This document shows positions 36,460 through 44,030 of a stretch of DNA of 64,000 bases, in pieces. Within the stretch, counting starts at the first letter, position 1, and each line of letters begins with the position of its first letter. The stretch spans positions 62,001-126,000 of the forward strand of contig NZ_ANNU01000006.1 in NCBI RefSeq assembly GCF_000346615.1. The letters are read 5' to 3'. Below the pieces are notes generated by a model. That model saw nothing but the letters and a program-made list of their open reading frames with translations, was not told where the DNA came from and made no database searches. The stretch is from Nafulsella turpanensis ZLM-10 (lineage in GTDB: Bacteria > Bacteroidota > Bacteroidia > Cytophagales > Cyclobacteriaceae). Both the position numbers and the translations under genes were made by a program.

Positions 36460-37248
36460 TTAAATGAGGACGCCTATACCCTGCTGCAGGCGGTGCTTCA
36501 CCACTTCCTGCAGCTCTTTTTCCTGCAGCATTTCCTGCATCTGAGGCACGGCTTCCTTATTTTTCATTTTAATGAGCCCGTCGATAAGCTGAAGCTGCAC
36601 GTTTGGGTCATTTTGTATTTGCAGCGACTGTACAAAGGCCTGCCGTACCTGCGGCCGGTCGCGGAAGTGGAGAAGCGCTTTTATGGCCGCCATGCGGACA
36701 TTCACGTTTTCATCGAAATGCATGGTTTCAATGAGTACCTGCACCAGCTCGTCGTCGGCTACTTCATTTTGCTGCACATAGCTCACCGCCTTTATTCGCT
36801 GGCTGGGCGAGCTTTGCGACAACATGCTTTTCATTTCCTGCACCTCCTGCTGTATCTGGGCAAGCTGCTGGTTTTGCCGGCTATCTTCAACCAAAGCGGT
36901 AGCCGGAGGGGCTGAATCGGCATTTAAAGTTCCGAACCAGTAGCCAATCGCCAGCAGCGCTATGGCAGCTGCTATTTGCCAGAGACGGTTTACCGGCAGC
37001 TGAATGGTTTTGGCTTCCGGCTTTTGCGCCTGCAAAGAGGCATCGAGGCGGGCAAACAATTCATCATCGCCCAGGCTGCTTTCTTCCCCGCCGGCTGCCT
37101 TCATATGCCCCAACAGGCTGGCTTCCTGCTGCAGGTGAGGGGGTACATCGGAACGGGAAAGTAAGGCCTTCAGCGCCATTTCTTCTTCGGCACTGCTGAG
37201 GCCGGCATAATACCGCTCCAGTAATTCTTCGGCTCTATTCCAGTTCAT
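36460..37248 (-). CDS. single-TM HEAT-repeat protein, putative anti-sigma factor, operon 1
   Basis: A 262-residue protein: cytoplasmic N-terminus (about 1-85, helical, beginning MNWNRAEELLERYYAGLSSA as in Bacteroidota anti-sigma factors), one membrane helix (about 89-106, RLWQIAAAIALLAIGYWFG), a coiled coil (QLAQIQQEVQEMKSMLSQ) and a periplasmic HEAT-repeat domain (DENVNVRMAAIKALLHF, DPNVQLQLIDGLIKMKNKEA). It ends GIGVLI. No zinc-binding HxxxCxxC motif is seen. Its start overlaps the sigma gene by 14 bp, the usual sigma/anti-sigma arrangement. Anti-sigma function is inferred from topology and position. Confidence 0.83.
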   Translation of the reverse strand: MNWNRAEELLERYYAGLSSAEEEMALKALLSRSDVPPHLQQEASLLGHMKAAGGEESSLGDDELFARLDASLQAQKPEAKTIQLPVNRLWQIAAAIALLAIGYWFGTLNADSAPPATALVEDSRQNQQLAQIQQEVQEMKSMLSQSSPSQRIKAVSYVQQNEVADDELVQVLIETMHFDENVNVRMAAIKALLHFRDRPQVRQAFVQSLQIQNDPNVQLQLIDGLIKMKNKEAVPQMQEMLQEKELQEVVKHRLQQGIGVLI

Positions 37249-37783
37249 AATTGTTAATTTTCGTAAAGTTTTCCCGTACCGCTTTCCGGGCTCTCGACAG
37301 GTTTACCCGAATGGTATTGACCGAAAGGCCGGTTACTTCTTCTATTTCTTCATAGCTAAGCTCCTCCACATCGCGCAGGCGAATAAGGGTTTGCTGTTGT
37401 TCGGGCAGTACAGCGAAGAGACGCTTCATTAGCTGCTCGCTGTCCATCAGCTCCAGCTTCCGGTAGGGCGTGGCTTCGGCACTGCCCCAGTCGGGCATTT
37501 CGGCCTGGCCCGCGCGGTTTTTATAGCCCTTCGACTTTATCCTGTCCAGACAAAGGTTGCGGGTAATGCGCAGCGCAAAGGCTTCGGCACTCTGGCATTC
37601 GGCAAGCTTCTGCCGGTGCGTCCAGAGCCGCAACATAGTCTCCTGCAGCATATCGTTCGCTTCTTCGCTATCCTTTAGCAGCGAGAGCGCCATCCGGTAC
37701 AGGCGGTTTTTAGTCGGGAGAATCAGTTGTTTAAACGCTTGTGCATCCATTCTACAATCAAGACGAGCCCTGGAACTTTTCAT
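37235..37783 (-). CDS. ECF sigma factor, operon 1
   Basis: A 182-residue sigma-70 family factor. Region 2 is YRMALSLLKDSEEANDMLQE with TMLRLW after it; region 4 is LPEQQQTLIRLRDVEELSYE and the helix-turn-helix EEVTGLSVNTIRVNLSRARK. Start may instead be the Met at 37750 (MDAQAFKQLILPTKN), which gives the more usual N-terminus; I keep the longer frame for lack of a deciding site. It heads a four-gene unit with HEAT anti-sigma and two DUF4097 genes and probably autoregulates it. Confidence 0.92.
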   Translation of the reverse strand: MKSSRARLDCRMDAQAFKQLILPTKNRLYRMALSLLKDSEEANDMLQETMLRLWTHRQKLAECQSAEAFALRITRNLCLDRIKSKGYKNRAGQAEMPDWGSAEATPYRKLELMDSEQLMKRLFAVLPEQQQTLIRLRDVEELSYEEIEEVTGLSVNTIRVNLSRARKAVRENFTKINNYELE

Positions 37784-38208
37784 TACAAGCTACTGAAAAA
37801 TTTTACTTTTTAGCCCTGCTCTAATACCAGATTAGGTAATTCATTCTTTTGGAGGTAGTGTGGTAGATGATAGCAAATCCCCTCCTGCGGCTAAACTTGT
37901 AGAAGAGACTTCTAATGGCAGACATAGGCTGCCTTGTCCTGCCCTCGGGGCATCTCGGGAAGAGTGAATCGTTGAAATGGGTGTGCTATTCTCCATTTTG
38001 GCTCTTCTTTACAAGTGTTGCTTCATCAGATTCCCTGCGGGAATAACAAAGGGAGCCTTTCTTCAAGTAGCAACTTTTCCCTGAAGGTTAGCTCCAGTGG
38101 AGAGGCTAATGGAACCCGCTTAGGAAGCTCGGCGAAGAATGGGACTTCCTGAGAAGTAGAGTGAACCTCATTTACTAAAGGAGCTTCATGCTAATTTGCT
38201 CCAAATAC
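37784..38208. other. gene-free spacer between the two sigma/toastrack operons
   Basis: This 425-bp stretch contains the upstream region of operon 1 and no credible gene on either strand. It holds the hairpin ATTCCCTGCGGGAAT at 38030-38044, matched by a compensatory-variant copy at 42617. No exact TAnnTTTG box for the operon 1 sigma gene was found. Confidence 0.6.
38030..38044. repeat. interspersed hairpin element, copy 1
   Basis: ATTCCC-TGC-GGGAAT forms a 6-bp stem with a 3-nt loop; it is preceded by TGCTTCATCAG and followed by AACAAAG. Copy 2 at 42617-42631 has the paired third position changed on both arms and similar flanks (TGCTTACCAG, GACAAAAG). Confidence 0.55.
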
Positions 38209-38243
38209 AAAAGAGCCTGCAGGGACATCCCACAGGCTCTTTT
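38209..38243 (-). terminator. terminator of the second sigma/toastrack operon
   Basis: AAAAGAGCCTG (38209-38219) and CAGGCTCTTTT (38233-38243) form an 11-bp stem; the minus-strand continuation is T-rich (complement of AATACAA upstream). It lies 19 bp after the last gene of operon 2. Confidence 0.75.
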
Positions 38244-38261
38244 TATTCTGTATTATTTTCT

Positions 38262-39083
38262 TTACTTCTTCCGAATAAGTATATCGCCATTCAGACTTTT
38301 GAAGAGGTATTCAGGGCCGCCGCCATTTACATCGCCCTGCACCCAATCTTCGATTTTAACCTTATACACGCCTTTGCTGTCGGAGGTTTTTACCCGCTCC
38401 TTATCCTGACGGAGCTTCATATCAAAGTCTGTGTACACCTCGCCGTGCTCGGTTTTGGCTTTTACCGTAAAGGCAGTTGAGGCTGGCAGTGCTACCTCTA
38501 CATCACCATTCAGGTTGGTAAAGGCCATCGGGGCATTCGGGCTCACCTTGTCGAAGCTTACGCCAATGTCACCATTTACCGTATTGAGCACCGCAGAACC
38601 CTGTACATCTTTCAGCATGATACCACCATTTACATTATCGACTACAATTTCGCCGTTTACATCCTCCACTTTTACCATTTCGCCATTTACGGTATGCAGA
38701 TTGAGAGAGAAGTTCCGTGGTACCAGCACTTCTATATTTCCTTCGCCATTGTGCGACATGCTTTCGATATATACCACATTATTCTGCTCCCGGGCTTCGA
38801 GGCCTATACCGTTGGTGCTGATTTTCCGCAGACCATTTTTTGCCTGGCTGATACTGGTTTTTACTTCCGGCATTTCTACCCGCAGCACTACTTCTTTGCC
38901 ATCGTAGCCCTTGACAAGTAAATCGCCCTGCATCATGCTCACTTTTAAAGTGCCGGGCTTTGCCGGGTTGCTCAGTGGAATAGCAATTTGTTCCTGCACC
39001 GTTTGTGCCTGCAGGAATGTTTGCGCCAGCATGAGCTGCCCCACTACCAGGAGACTTGTTATCCATTTTATCTTATTCATCAT
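38262..39083 (-). CDS. secreted DUF4097 (toastrack) protein, operon 2, second copy
   Basis: Starting at the ATG immediately after the previous stop (TAAGATGATG) the product has 273 residues: signal peptide ending FLQAQ, then VKGYDGKEVVLRVEM, a ladder of near-repeat strands (LHTVNGEMVKVEDVNGEIVV, DNVNGGIMLKDVQGSAVL, TNLNGDVEVALP, KTEHGEVYTDFD) and the terminal FKSLNGDILIRKK. The VNGE/VNGD ladder of about 20 residues per rung is the toastrack signature. The last rung is preceded by a Gly-rich loop (QGDVNGGGPEY). Likely periplasmic or surface-exposed; role inferred as in operon 1. Confidence 0.85.
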   Translation of the reverse strand: MMNKIKWITSLLVVGQLMLAQTFLQAQTVQEQIAIPLSNPAKPGTLKVSMMQGDLLVKGYDGKEVVLRVEMPEVKTSISQAKNGLRKISTNGIGLEAREQNNVVYIESMSHNGEGNIEVLVPRNFSLNLHTVNGEMVKVEDVNGEIVVDNVNGGIMLKDVQGSAVLNTVNGDIGVSFDKVSPNAPMAFTNLNGDVEVALPASTAFTVKAKTEHGEVYTDFDMKLRQDKERVKTSDSKGVYKVKIEDWVQGDVNGGGPEYLFKSLNGDILIRKK

Positions 39084-39084
39084 C

Positions 39085-39945
39085 TTATTTCTTTTTTTGC
39101 AGATATACATCGCCATTGAGGGTTTTGAAATTTAAGGGAGCACCGCCGCCATTTACACTCAGCTCTGCGCCTTTATCGATACGGTAAACCACCGCTTTGC
39201 CTTTTCCGGCCTTTTCTACTTCGTGCGGTCGGCGGCTTACCTCTTCAAAATCGGTATAGAAGTCACCATTGAGGGTTTCGAAGCTTACGTTGGCGGCCAG
39301 TTTTGCTGGATAAAACACCTTGATGTCGCCATTAACCGTTTCGTATGCCACCGCCTCTTCGGGGAGGCTGCTGAGTTGCGCTTCAATAGGACCGTTAACC
39401 GTTCTGGCACTGCTGCTGCCCGATACATTGGAGAGCGATACACCTCCGTTGACGTTGTGTGCCTCCACATCACCTCTAAAATTTTCCACACTTACTGCAC
39501 CACCATTTACAGAGGAAGCTTCCAGCTTTATATTTTCCGGCACCCGCAGTTTCATGTCGAAGGTATACTCGTAGCCGAGATTGTTGTGGTTTACATTATA
39601 GTGCCAGCGGCCGCTATTACCTTGTTTTAGCGTAGCAAAAGGGGCATCGAAATATACTACCACGGTATTGCCGTCTTCTTTGATACCCAGCTGCACATCG
39701 GCCAGCCCTTCCTGCAGGCGTTCTTTATTTTTGGCGCTGATGGTTCGCTCCACGACCAGTTGAATGGTGTTGCCGTCGTAGCCTTCCACTTCTACGGAGC
39801 CATTGATGTTTTTTACCAGCAGCGTATTGGCTGCGGTATTACCTAATTCGATGGTTCTTTCGATGGTATTGCTTTGTTCCTGGGCATAGAGGTTCCCTGC
39901 TAATAAGCTTAGAGCCATTAGCAGCAGCATTTTTAGTTTTTTCAT
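39085..39945 (-). CDS. secreted DUF4097 (toastrack) protein, operon 2, first copy
   Basis: A 286-residue exported protein with signal peptide ending GNLYAQ. It opens with VKNINGSVEVEGYDGNTIQL, contains LEASSVNGGAVSVENFRGDV, AHNVNGGVSLSNVSG, ARTVNGPIEAQL, YETVNGDIKVFYP and FETLNGDFYTDFEEV, and ends LNFKTLNGDVYLQKKK after a VNGGGAP loop. This is a longer ladder than in operon 1. It sits 10 bp after the HEAT-repeat gene and 1 bp before its paralogue, so the three are one transcript. Confidence 0.85.
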   Translation of the reverse strand: MKKLKMLLLMALSLLAGNLYAQEQSNTIERTIELGNTAANTLLVKNINGSVEVEGYDGNTIQLVVERTISAKNKERLQEGLADVQLGIKEDGNTVVVYFDAPFATLKQGNSGRWHYNVNHNNLGYEYTFDMKLRVPENIKLEASSVNGGAVSVENFRGDVEAHNVNGGVSLSNVSGSSSARTVNGPIEAQLSSLPEEAVAYETVNGDIKVFYPAKLAANVSFETLNGDFYTDFEEVSRRPHEVEKAGKGKAVVYRIDKGAELSVNGGGAPLNFKTLNGDVYLQKKK

Positions 39946-39955
39946 GAGGATTAGA

Positions 39956-40765
39956 TTAAATGAGTACGTGTATACTTTTCTGTAATTTTTCCTTTACCGC
40001 TTCGTTTACCGAAGGCTCTTCGAGCAGCTGCTTCATTGGCTCCACAGCTTCTTTTTCCTGCAGCTCCACCATCAGGTCGGCCAGGGCAATTTGTACCATG
40101 GGCGAATTCTGCTGGTTGATCGATTGAATTAAGCCCTGCCGTACCGCCGATTGGGCGGCATGTTGCCGAAGTGCTTCCACCGCTGCCAGGCGTACGTTTA
40201 CATTAGGGTCGTTATTGAGTGTATGCAGCAGGGCATCGATAACCCTGGCATCGGCCTGGGGCAAATCATAGCCCATATTAACGGCTTTCAGTCTTTCTGT
40301 AGGGGACTGCTGCTCAAGCATGCTGAGGATAACCACCTCGCGCATCTGCTGCACTTCCTGCGATAAGCTGCTCAGCTGCTCTTTATAAGGCTCCACCGGC
40401 CTCAGCTGGTAGCCAATGCCTATACCCAGCAGAAGCAGGATGACTGCATAAGCCCATTGCGGGTTCGGCTGAAAAGACTGCACCTGCCACCACCGGGAGA
40501 GCTGTTTCCAGATACCCGGACGGGCTGCTTTTACCTGTTTTGCCTGCTCCGCTGCCAAAGTGGTGTAGAAACGATTGCGCATTTTTTCTGAAGGAACCTC
40601 CACGAGCTCTTCCGGCAGCTTTCCGTAAAAGAGGGCCAGCTCATCAAGCTCCCTCTGGTCTATCGCTCCGGCTGCTATCAAGCCTGCCAGCTCTTCCTTC
40701 TCCTGCTCACTCAGGCGCCCTTCTATATAATCCAGCGCCAGTGGCATGTATTTTTCATCCATCAT
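39956..40765 (-). CDS. single-TM HEAT-repeat protein, putative anti-sigma factor, operon 2
   Basis: A 269-residue protein with cytoplasmic N-terminal helices (LALDYIEGRLSEQEKEELAG), one membrane helix (WAYAVILLLLGIGIGYQL, about residue 104-121), a coiled coil (YKEQLSSLSQEVQQMREVV) and a periplasmic HEAT-repeat domain (DPNVNVRLAAVEALRQHAAQ, MVQIALADLMVELQEKEAVE). It ends SIHVLI, as the operon 1 homologue ends GIGVLI. The ATG at 40765 is chosen because AAGGAGG lies 6 bp upstream; it overlaps the sigma gene by 11 bp. Anti-sigma role is inferred. Confidence 0.84.
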   Translation of the reverse strand: MMDEKYMPLALDYIEGRLSEQEKEELAGLIAAGAIDQRELDELALFYGKLPEELVEVPSEKMRNRFYTTLAAEQAKQVKAARPGIWKQLSRWWQVQSFQPNPQWAYAVILLLLGIGIGYQLRPVEPYKEQLSSLSQEVQQMREVVILSMLEQQSPTERLKAVNMGYDLPQADARVIDALLHTLNNDPNVNVRLAAVEALRQHAAQSAVRQGLIQSINQQNSPMVQIALADLMVELQEKEAVEPMKQLLEEPSVNEAVKEKLQKSIHVLI

Positions 40766-41291
40766 AACCAACCTCCTTTTCTAACTGGTGGTAAACAGAC
40801 TTTAGCTCCTGCACCGCCCTGAATACTTTTACTTTTACATTTCCCTCGCTGCACCCTAAAATATCGCCTATGGTACGGTAGGGCAGTTCCTGAAATTTGC
40901 TCATTTCGAGCAGCTCCCGCTTTTCAGGGCTCAGGTGCCGCATGGCCTTTTCCAGCAGCTGCAGTTCCTCTTCCCGGTCGTCAGGCACCTCGCTCAGCGC
41001 CATATTGTTTTCGGCTTTCTCCAGCTCATCCCTATAGCCCTGCTTTTTCTGCTTCCGATACTCATCGGCCAGCACGTTACGGGCCATGTGGTACATCCAT
41101 GAAGCAAATTTGCCCTTGCCCTCAAAGGTATGGCGGTAGTGCAGCATCCGCATAAAAACGGTCTGCACCAGGTCTTCGCTCAGCTCCTGCTGTCCGCTGG
41201 TAAGCCGGTAAAAGAAGCCGTACAGCGCTTTATGGTAACGCTCGAAGAGGAGGCCCAGGAGGGAGAGCTCCCCGGCCTTTACTTTTAGCAT
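40755..41291 (-). CDS. ECF sigma factor, operon 2, N-terminus uncertain
   Basis: From ATG 41291 the product has 178 residues: region 2 LLFERYHKALYGFFYRLTSG with QELSEDLVQTVFMRML and SWMYHMARNVLADEYRK, and region 4 LSPEKRELLEMSKFQELPYR with the helix-turn-helix TIGDILGCSEGNVKVKVFRA. The frame continues upstream without an ATG (NLEKELPQALEDNAL looks like genuine sigma-factor leader), while an ATG with GGGAG upstream at 41355 (MDEKHAK) is one base out of frame. A TTG at 41333 is another option. A one-base indel near 41335-41338 would join them. Confidence 0.85.
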   Translation of the reverse strand: MLKVKAGELSLLGLLFERYHKALYGFFYRLTSGQQELSEDLVQTVFMRMLHYRHTFEGKGKFASWMYHMARNVLADEYRKQKKQGYRDELEKAENNMALSEVPDDREEELQLLEKAMRHLSPEKRELLEMSKFQELPYRTIGDILGCSEGNVKVKVFRAVQELKSVYHQLEKEVGYDG

Positions 41292-41474
41292 CAATGCATT
41301 GTCTTCCAGCGCCTGTGGTAATTCTTTTTCCAAATTTTGCGTGCTTTTCGTCCATGGACACTCCCATTTTCGTATTTGGTTACAGCACTTCTTTAATTTT
41401 TTTGAAAAAACTGCTGAATTCCTCAATTTAAGCGAAATAAACAGTTCTATTGCGCTACAGAAAATAATAAAATA

Positions 41475-42458
41475 ATGGCAGAAGATAAAATGAAGGCCAT
41501 TCTGGTGGAGGGTGGCCAAATGCAGCCGGGCTCATACCCTATGCCCATCCGTTGCCCCAACGATATACTCGTAGAAGTAAAAGCCGCCGGCGTGAATCGT
41601 GCCGATACCCTCCAGCGGCAAGGGAAATATCCGCCTCCGCAGGGAGCGAGTCCGCTGCTGGGCTTAGAAGTAGCCGGCATCGTCGCCGAAGCAGGAAGCA
41701 AGGTAAGCCAGTGGCAAAAAGGCGATAAGGTATTCGGACTGCTACCCGGAGGGGGCTATGCCCAGTATGCCTGTATGCACCAGAATATGGCCATGCCCAT
41801 ACCCGAGGAGTTAAACTTTACAGAAGCCGCTGCCCTGCCGGAAGTGTTCTTAACGGCCTACCAGGCGCTGGTATGGCTGGCAAAGGTACAGAAGGGGGAG
41901 CGAGTGCTCATCCATGCCGGAGCCAGTGGAGTCGGTACGGCGGCTATCCAGATTGCCCGCGAAATGGAGGCTGAGGTATTGGTGACCGCCTCAGCAGAAA
42001 AACACCCGATTTGCCTCGAACTGGGTGCCCGCCATGCCATTGACTACAAAAAAGGTTCTTTTAAAGATGAAGTATATCGGCTTACAGATGGAGAAGGAGT
42101 AGATGTCATCATCGACTTCGTCGCCGCACCCTATTTTCAGGATAACCTTTCCGCGCTCCGAAAAGATGGCAGATTGGTAATGCTGGCGCTGCTTGGAGGA
42201 GTAAAGTTACCGGAAGCTAACCTGCTGCCCATTCTGCAAAAGCGACTCAGCATTATGGGCTCCACCCTCCGCTCCCGCAGTCCGGAGTACCAGGCGCGCC
42301 TTACCCGGGAGCTGGCCGACTTTATGCTACCCCGCCTCCGCGATGGCCGCATCCGCCCTGTTATTGACAAGGTATATCCCTGGGAAAAAGTAAATGAAGC
42401 CCATGCGTATATGGAGGAGAACAAGAGTAAGGGAAAGATTATTCTGAGTGTGGAGTAG
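41475..42458 (+). CDS. zinc-independent quinone oxidoreductase (MDR family, PIG3-like)
   Basis: A 327-residue NAD(P)H-dependent reductase of the medium-chain dehydrogenase superfamily. Visible: GroES-like domain (VEVKAAGVNRADTLQRQGKY, PPPQGASPLLGLEVAG), nucleotide-binding AGASGVGTAAIQIA, then DVIIDFVAAPYFQDNL and C-terminal KVYPWEKVNEAHAYMEENKS. The catalytic-zinc ligands of alcohol dehydrogenases are missing, as in quinone reductases. Resembles TP53I3/PIG3 type. It diverges from the operon 2 sigma gene with a gap of about 180 bp; co-regulation is possible but unproven. Confidence 0.93.
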   Translation: MAEDKMKAILVEGGQMQPGSYPMPIRCPNDILVEVKAAGVNRADTLQRQGKYPPPQGASPLLGLEVAGIVAEAGSKVSQWQKGDKVFGLLPGGGYAQYACMHQNMAMPIPEELNFTEAAALPEVFLTAYQALVWLAKVQKGERVLIHAGASGVGTAAIQIAREMEAEVLVTASAEKHPICLELGARHAIDYKKGSFKDEVYRLTDGEGVDVIIDFVAAPYFQDNLSALRKDGRLVMLALLGGVKLPEANLLPILQKRLSIMGSTLRSRSPEYQARLTRELADFMLPRLRDGRIRPVIDKVYPWEKVNEAHAYMEENKSKGKIILSVE

Positions 42459-42661
42459 GTCGTTATTCGTTGTTCGTTGATAGTTGCTCGGGAAGAAAGG
42501 GAATCCTTCAGGCCAGTTTTGGGATTAGCTTTTCCCTGGATGAAAAGAGCAGTCCAGTAGGAGCAGCAAGCATTTTCTTCCTGTTCAAAACTTTCTCTGC
42601 AAAGGATGCTTACCAGATACCCTGCGGGTATGACAAAAGAGGCGATTTCTGTAGACTTAGT
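42459..42661. repeat. gene-free spacer with interspersed hairpin element, copy 2
   Basis: This spacer lies between two convergent genes. ATACCC-TGC-GGGTAT at 42617-42631 is the second copy of the hairpin at 38030, with the paired T:A changed to A:T, so pairing is preserved. Short flanking similarity exists (TGCTTACCAG before, GACAAAAG after). No gene or clear T-tract terminator is seen. Confidence 0.5.
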
Positions 42662-43777
42662 CTAAAAGGGCTGTCCGTGCGTTTGCTGCATGAGGTAGCG
42701 GCCGGCGGGCTTTACATTCCGGAGAAACTTTACAGCGAGCCCGGAGGCTGCTGCATTGCCAAACAGCTTTTGGGTCTGGCGCCCTACCCATAGCCTGTTT
42801 CCAAACAGGCGCTGCCATTCTCTTGCATAGGAACGCTCCAGCACGTCACGACTTCCTTTACGGAGGGGCCAGTGGAGTTTAATATGGTCGGAAAGTAACT
42901 TCCCCCCATGGATGGCCATGGCCATGCCGTTTCCGCAGAGGGGGGTAATAAGCCCTGCAGCATCGCCGGCCATAAGCACCCCATTTTCCACCACTGGCTT
43001 TGGTCTGAAGCTGATTTCATTGATGACTTCCGGCTTATCGTGAATATATTCCGCTTCCTGCAGAATCCGCTTCAGGAGGGGATTTTTCGCCAATGTATTT
43101 TGCTCCATCTCCTCTATGCCGCCATAATGCCGCAGCTGCTCCTTACTGCCCAGGTAGCACATATTCCAGCAATCGCCCTCTATTTTTACGACTCCGCAAT
43201 AGCCGCCGGGATAATTATGCAGGGCTACCTCATCGTGCGGAAGGCTGGCTTTAATGTGGTATTTCACTCCTATATAATCGCTTCGCTTCTCTATGAACTC
43301 CCGCTCCAGCGCCTTATCGGTCGTACTTCTTTTACCCCATGCGCCTAACACCAGGCGCGCCTCCATCCTTTTACCGCCACTCAGCTCCAGTTGAAAACCC
43401 TCAGCGGATGGCTCTATGGCTCTTACCTTTGTTCGCTCCATACCTTCCGCTCCTCGCCCCAGCCCCTGCTGATATAGATAGTTGTCGAGCTGATAACGGC
43501 TCAGGCCGAAGCCTCCAAGGTCGAGAGGCATCCGAACTTCCTGACCCTTTACATCGCTCAGTCGAAAATGGCTGATAGGCACAGGGTTCAGATGCTCAGG
43601 ATAACAATTGATGGATTTCAGAAAAGGCACGACTTCATTGGAGATATACTCGCCGCATACCTTGTGGAAAGGGTACTCCTTTTGCTCAATAACAACCACC
43701 TCCAGTCCTGCATCGGCAAGTTGAATGGCAGAAATCAATCCTGCCAGCCCACCACCCACAATTGCTACATCTTTCAA
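42662..43777 (-). CDS. FAD-dependent oxidoreductase, geranylgeranyl reductase-like
   Basis: A 371-residue flavoprotein: N-terminal dinucleotide motif AIVGGGLAGLISAIQLADAG, VCGEYISNEVVPFL with the GGR-type Cys-Gly-Glu, and FAD-ribityl motif GVLMAGDAAGLITPLCGNGM. The family covers geranylgeranyl reductases, monooxygenases and halogenase relatives. Comparable enzymes often accompany type III PKS and methyltransferase genes in Bacteroidota (my recollection), so it may belong functionally with the PKS locus 10 kb away. It is monocistronic here, followed by the hairpin spacer. Confidence 0.88.
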   Translation of the reverse strand: MKDVAIVGGGLAGLISAIQLADAGLEVVVIEQKEYPFHKVCGEYISNEVVPFLKSINCYPEHLNPVPISHFRLSDVKGQEVRMPLDLGGFGLSRYQLDNYLYQQGLGRGAEGMERTKVRAIEPSAEGFQLELSGGKRMEARLVLGAWGKRSTTDKALEREFIEKRSDYIGVKYHIKASLPHDEVALHNYPGGYCGVVKIEGDCWNMCYLGSKEQLRHYGGIEEMEQNTLAKNPLLKRILQEAEYIHDKPEVINEISFRPKPVVENGVLMAGDAAGLITPLCGNGMAMAIHGGKLLSDHIKLHWPLRKGSRDVLERSYAREWQRLFGNRLWVGRQTQKLFGNAAASGLAVKFLRNVKPAGRYLMQQTHGQPF

Positions 43778-44030
43778 AATTACTGTCTTTTATTTTTCAA
43801 TGATACAACCGGCCCAGAGGCCAATAGTTAAGCTAATGCACTGCATTGACTTCAGGAACCACTTTAAAATGAATGGGCTATTTGCTCCACCTACCACATA
43901 AATGATGGAATTAATAAGTTTTTCCCTTATTAAAATAGGCTATAGCAAGGTTTCTTAAACAGAATGAAGTAAATTACATCTTCGAATAATGTTTTAACAT
44001 CAAACTATAACCCCTTATTTTATTTTGCAC

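Noticed and set aside
41292-41519. Longer N-terminal extension of the operon 2 sigma factor to 41519
   Set aside because: It would overlap the divergent oxidoreductase gene and encodes Cys/Phe-rich sequence unlike sigma factors.
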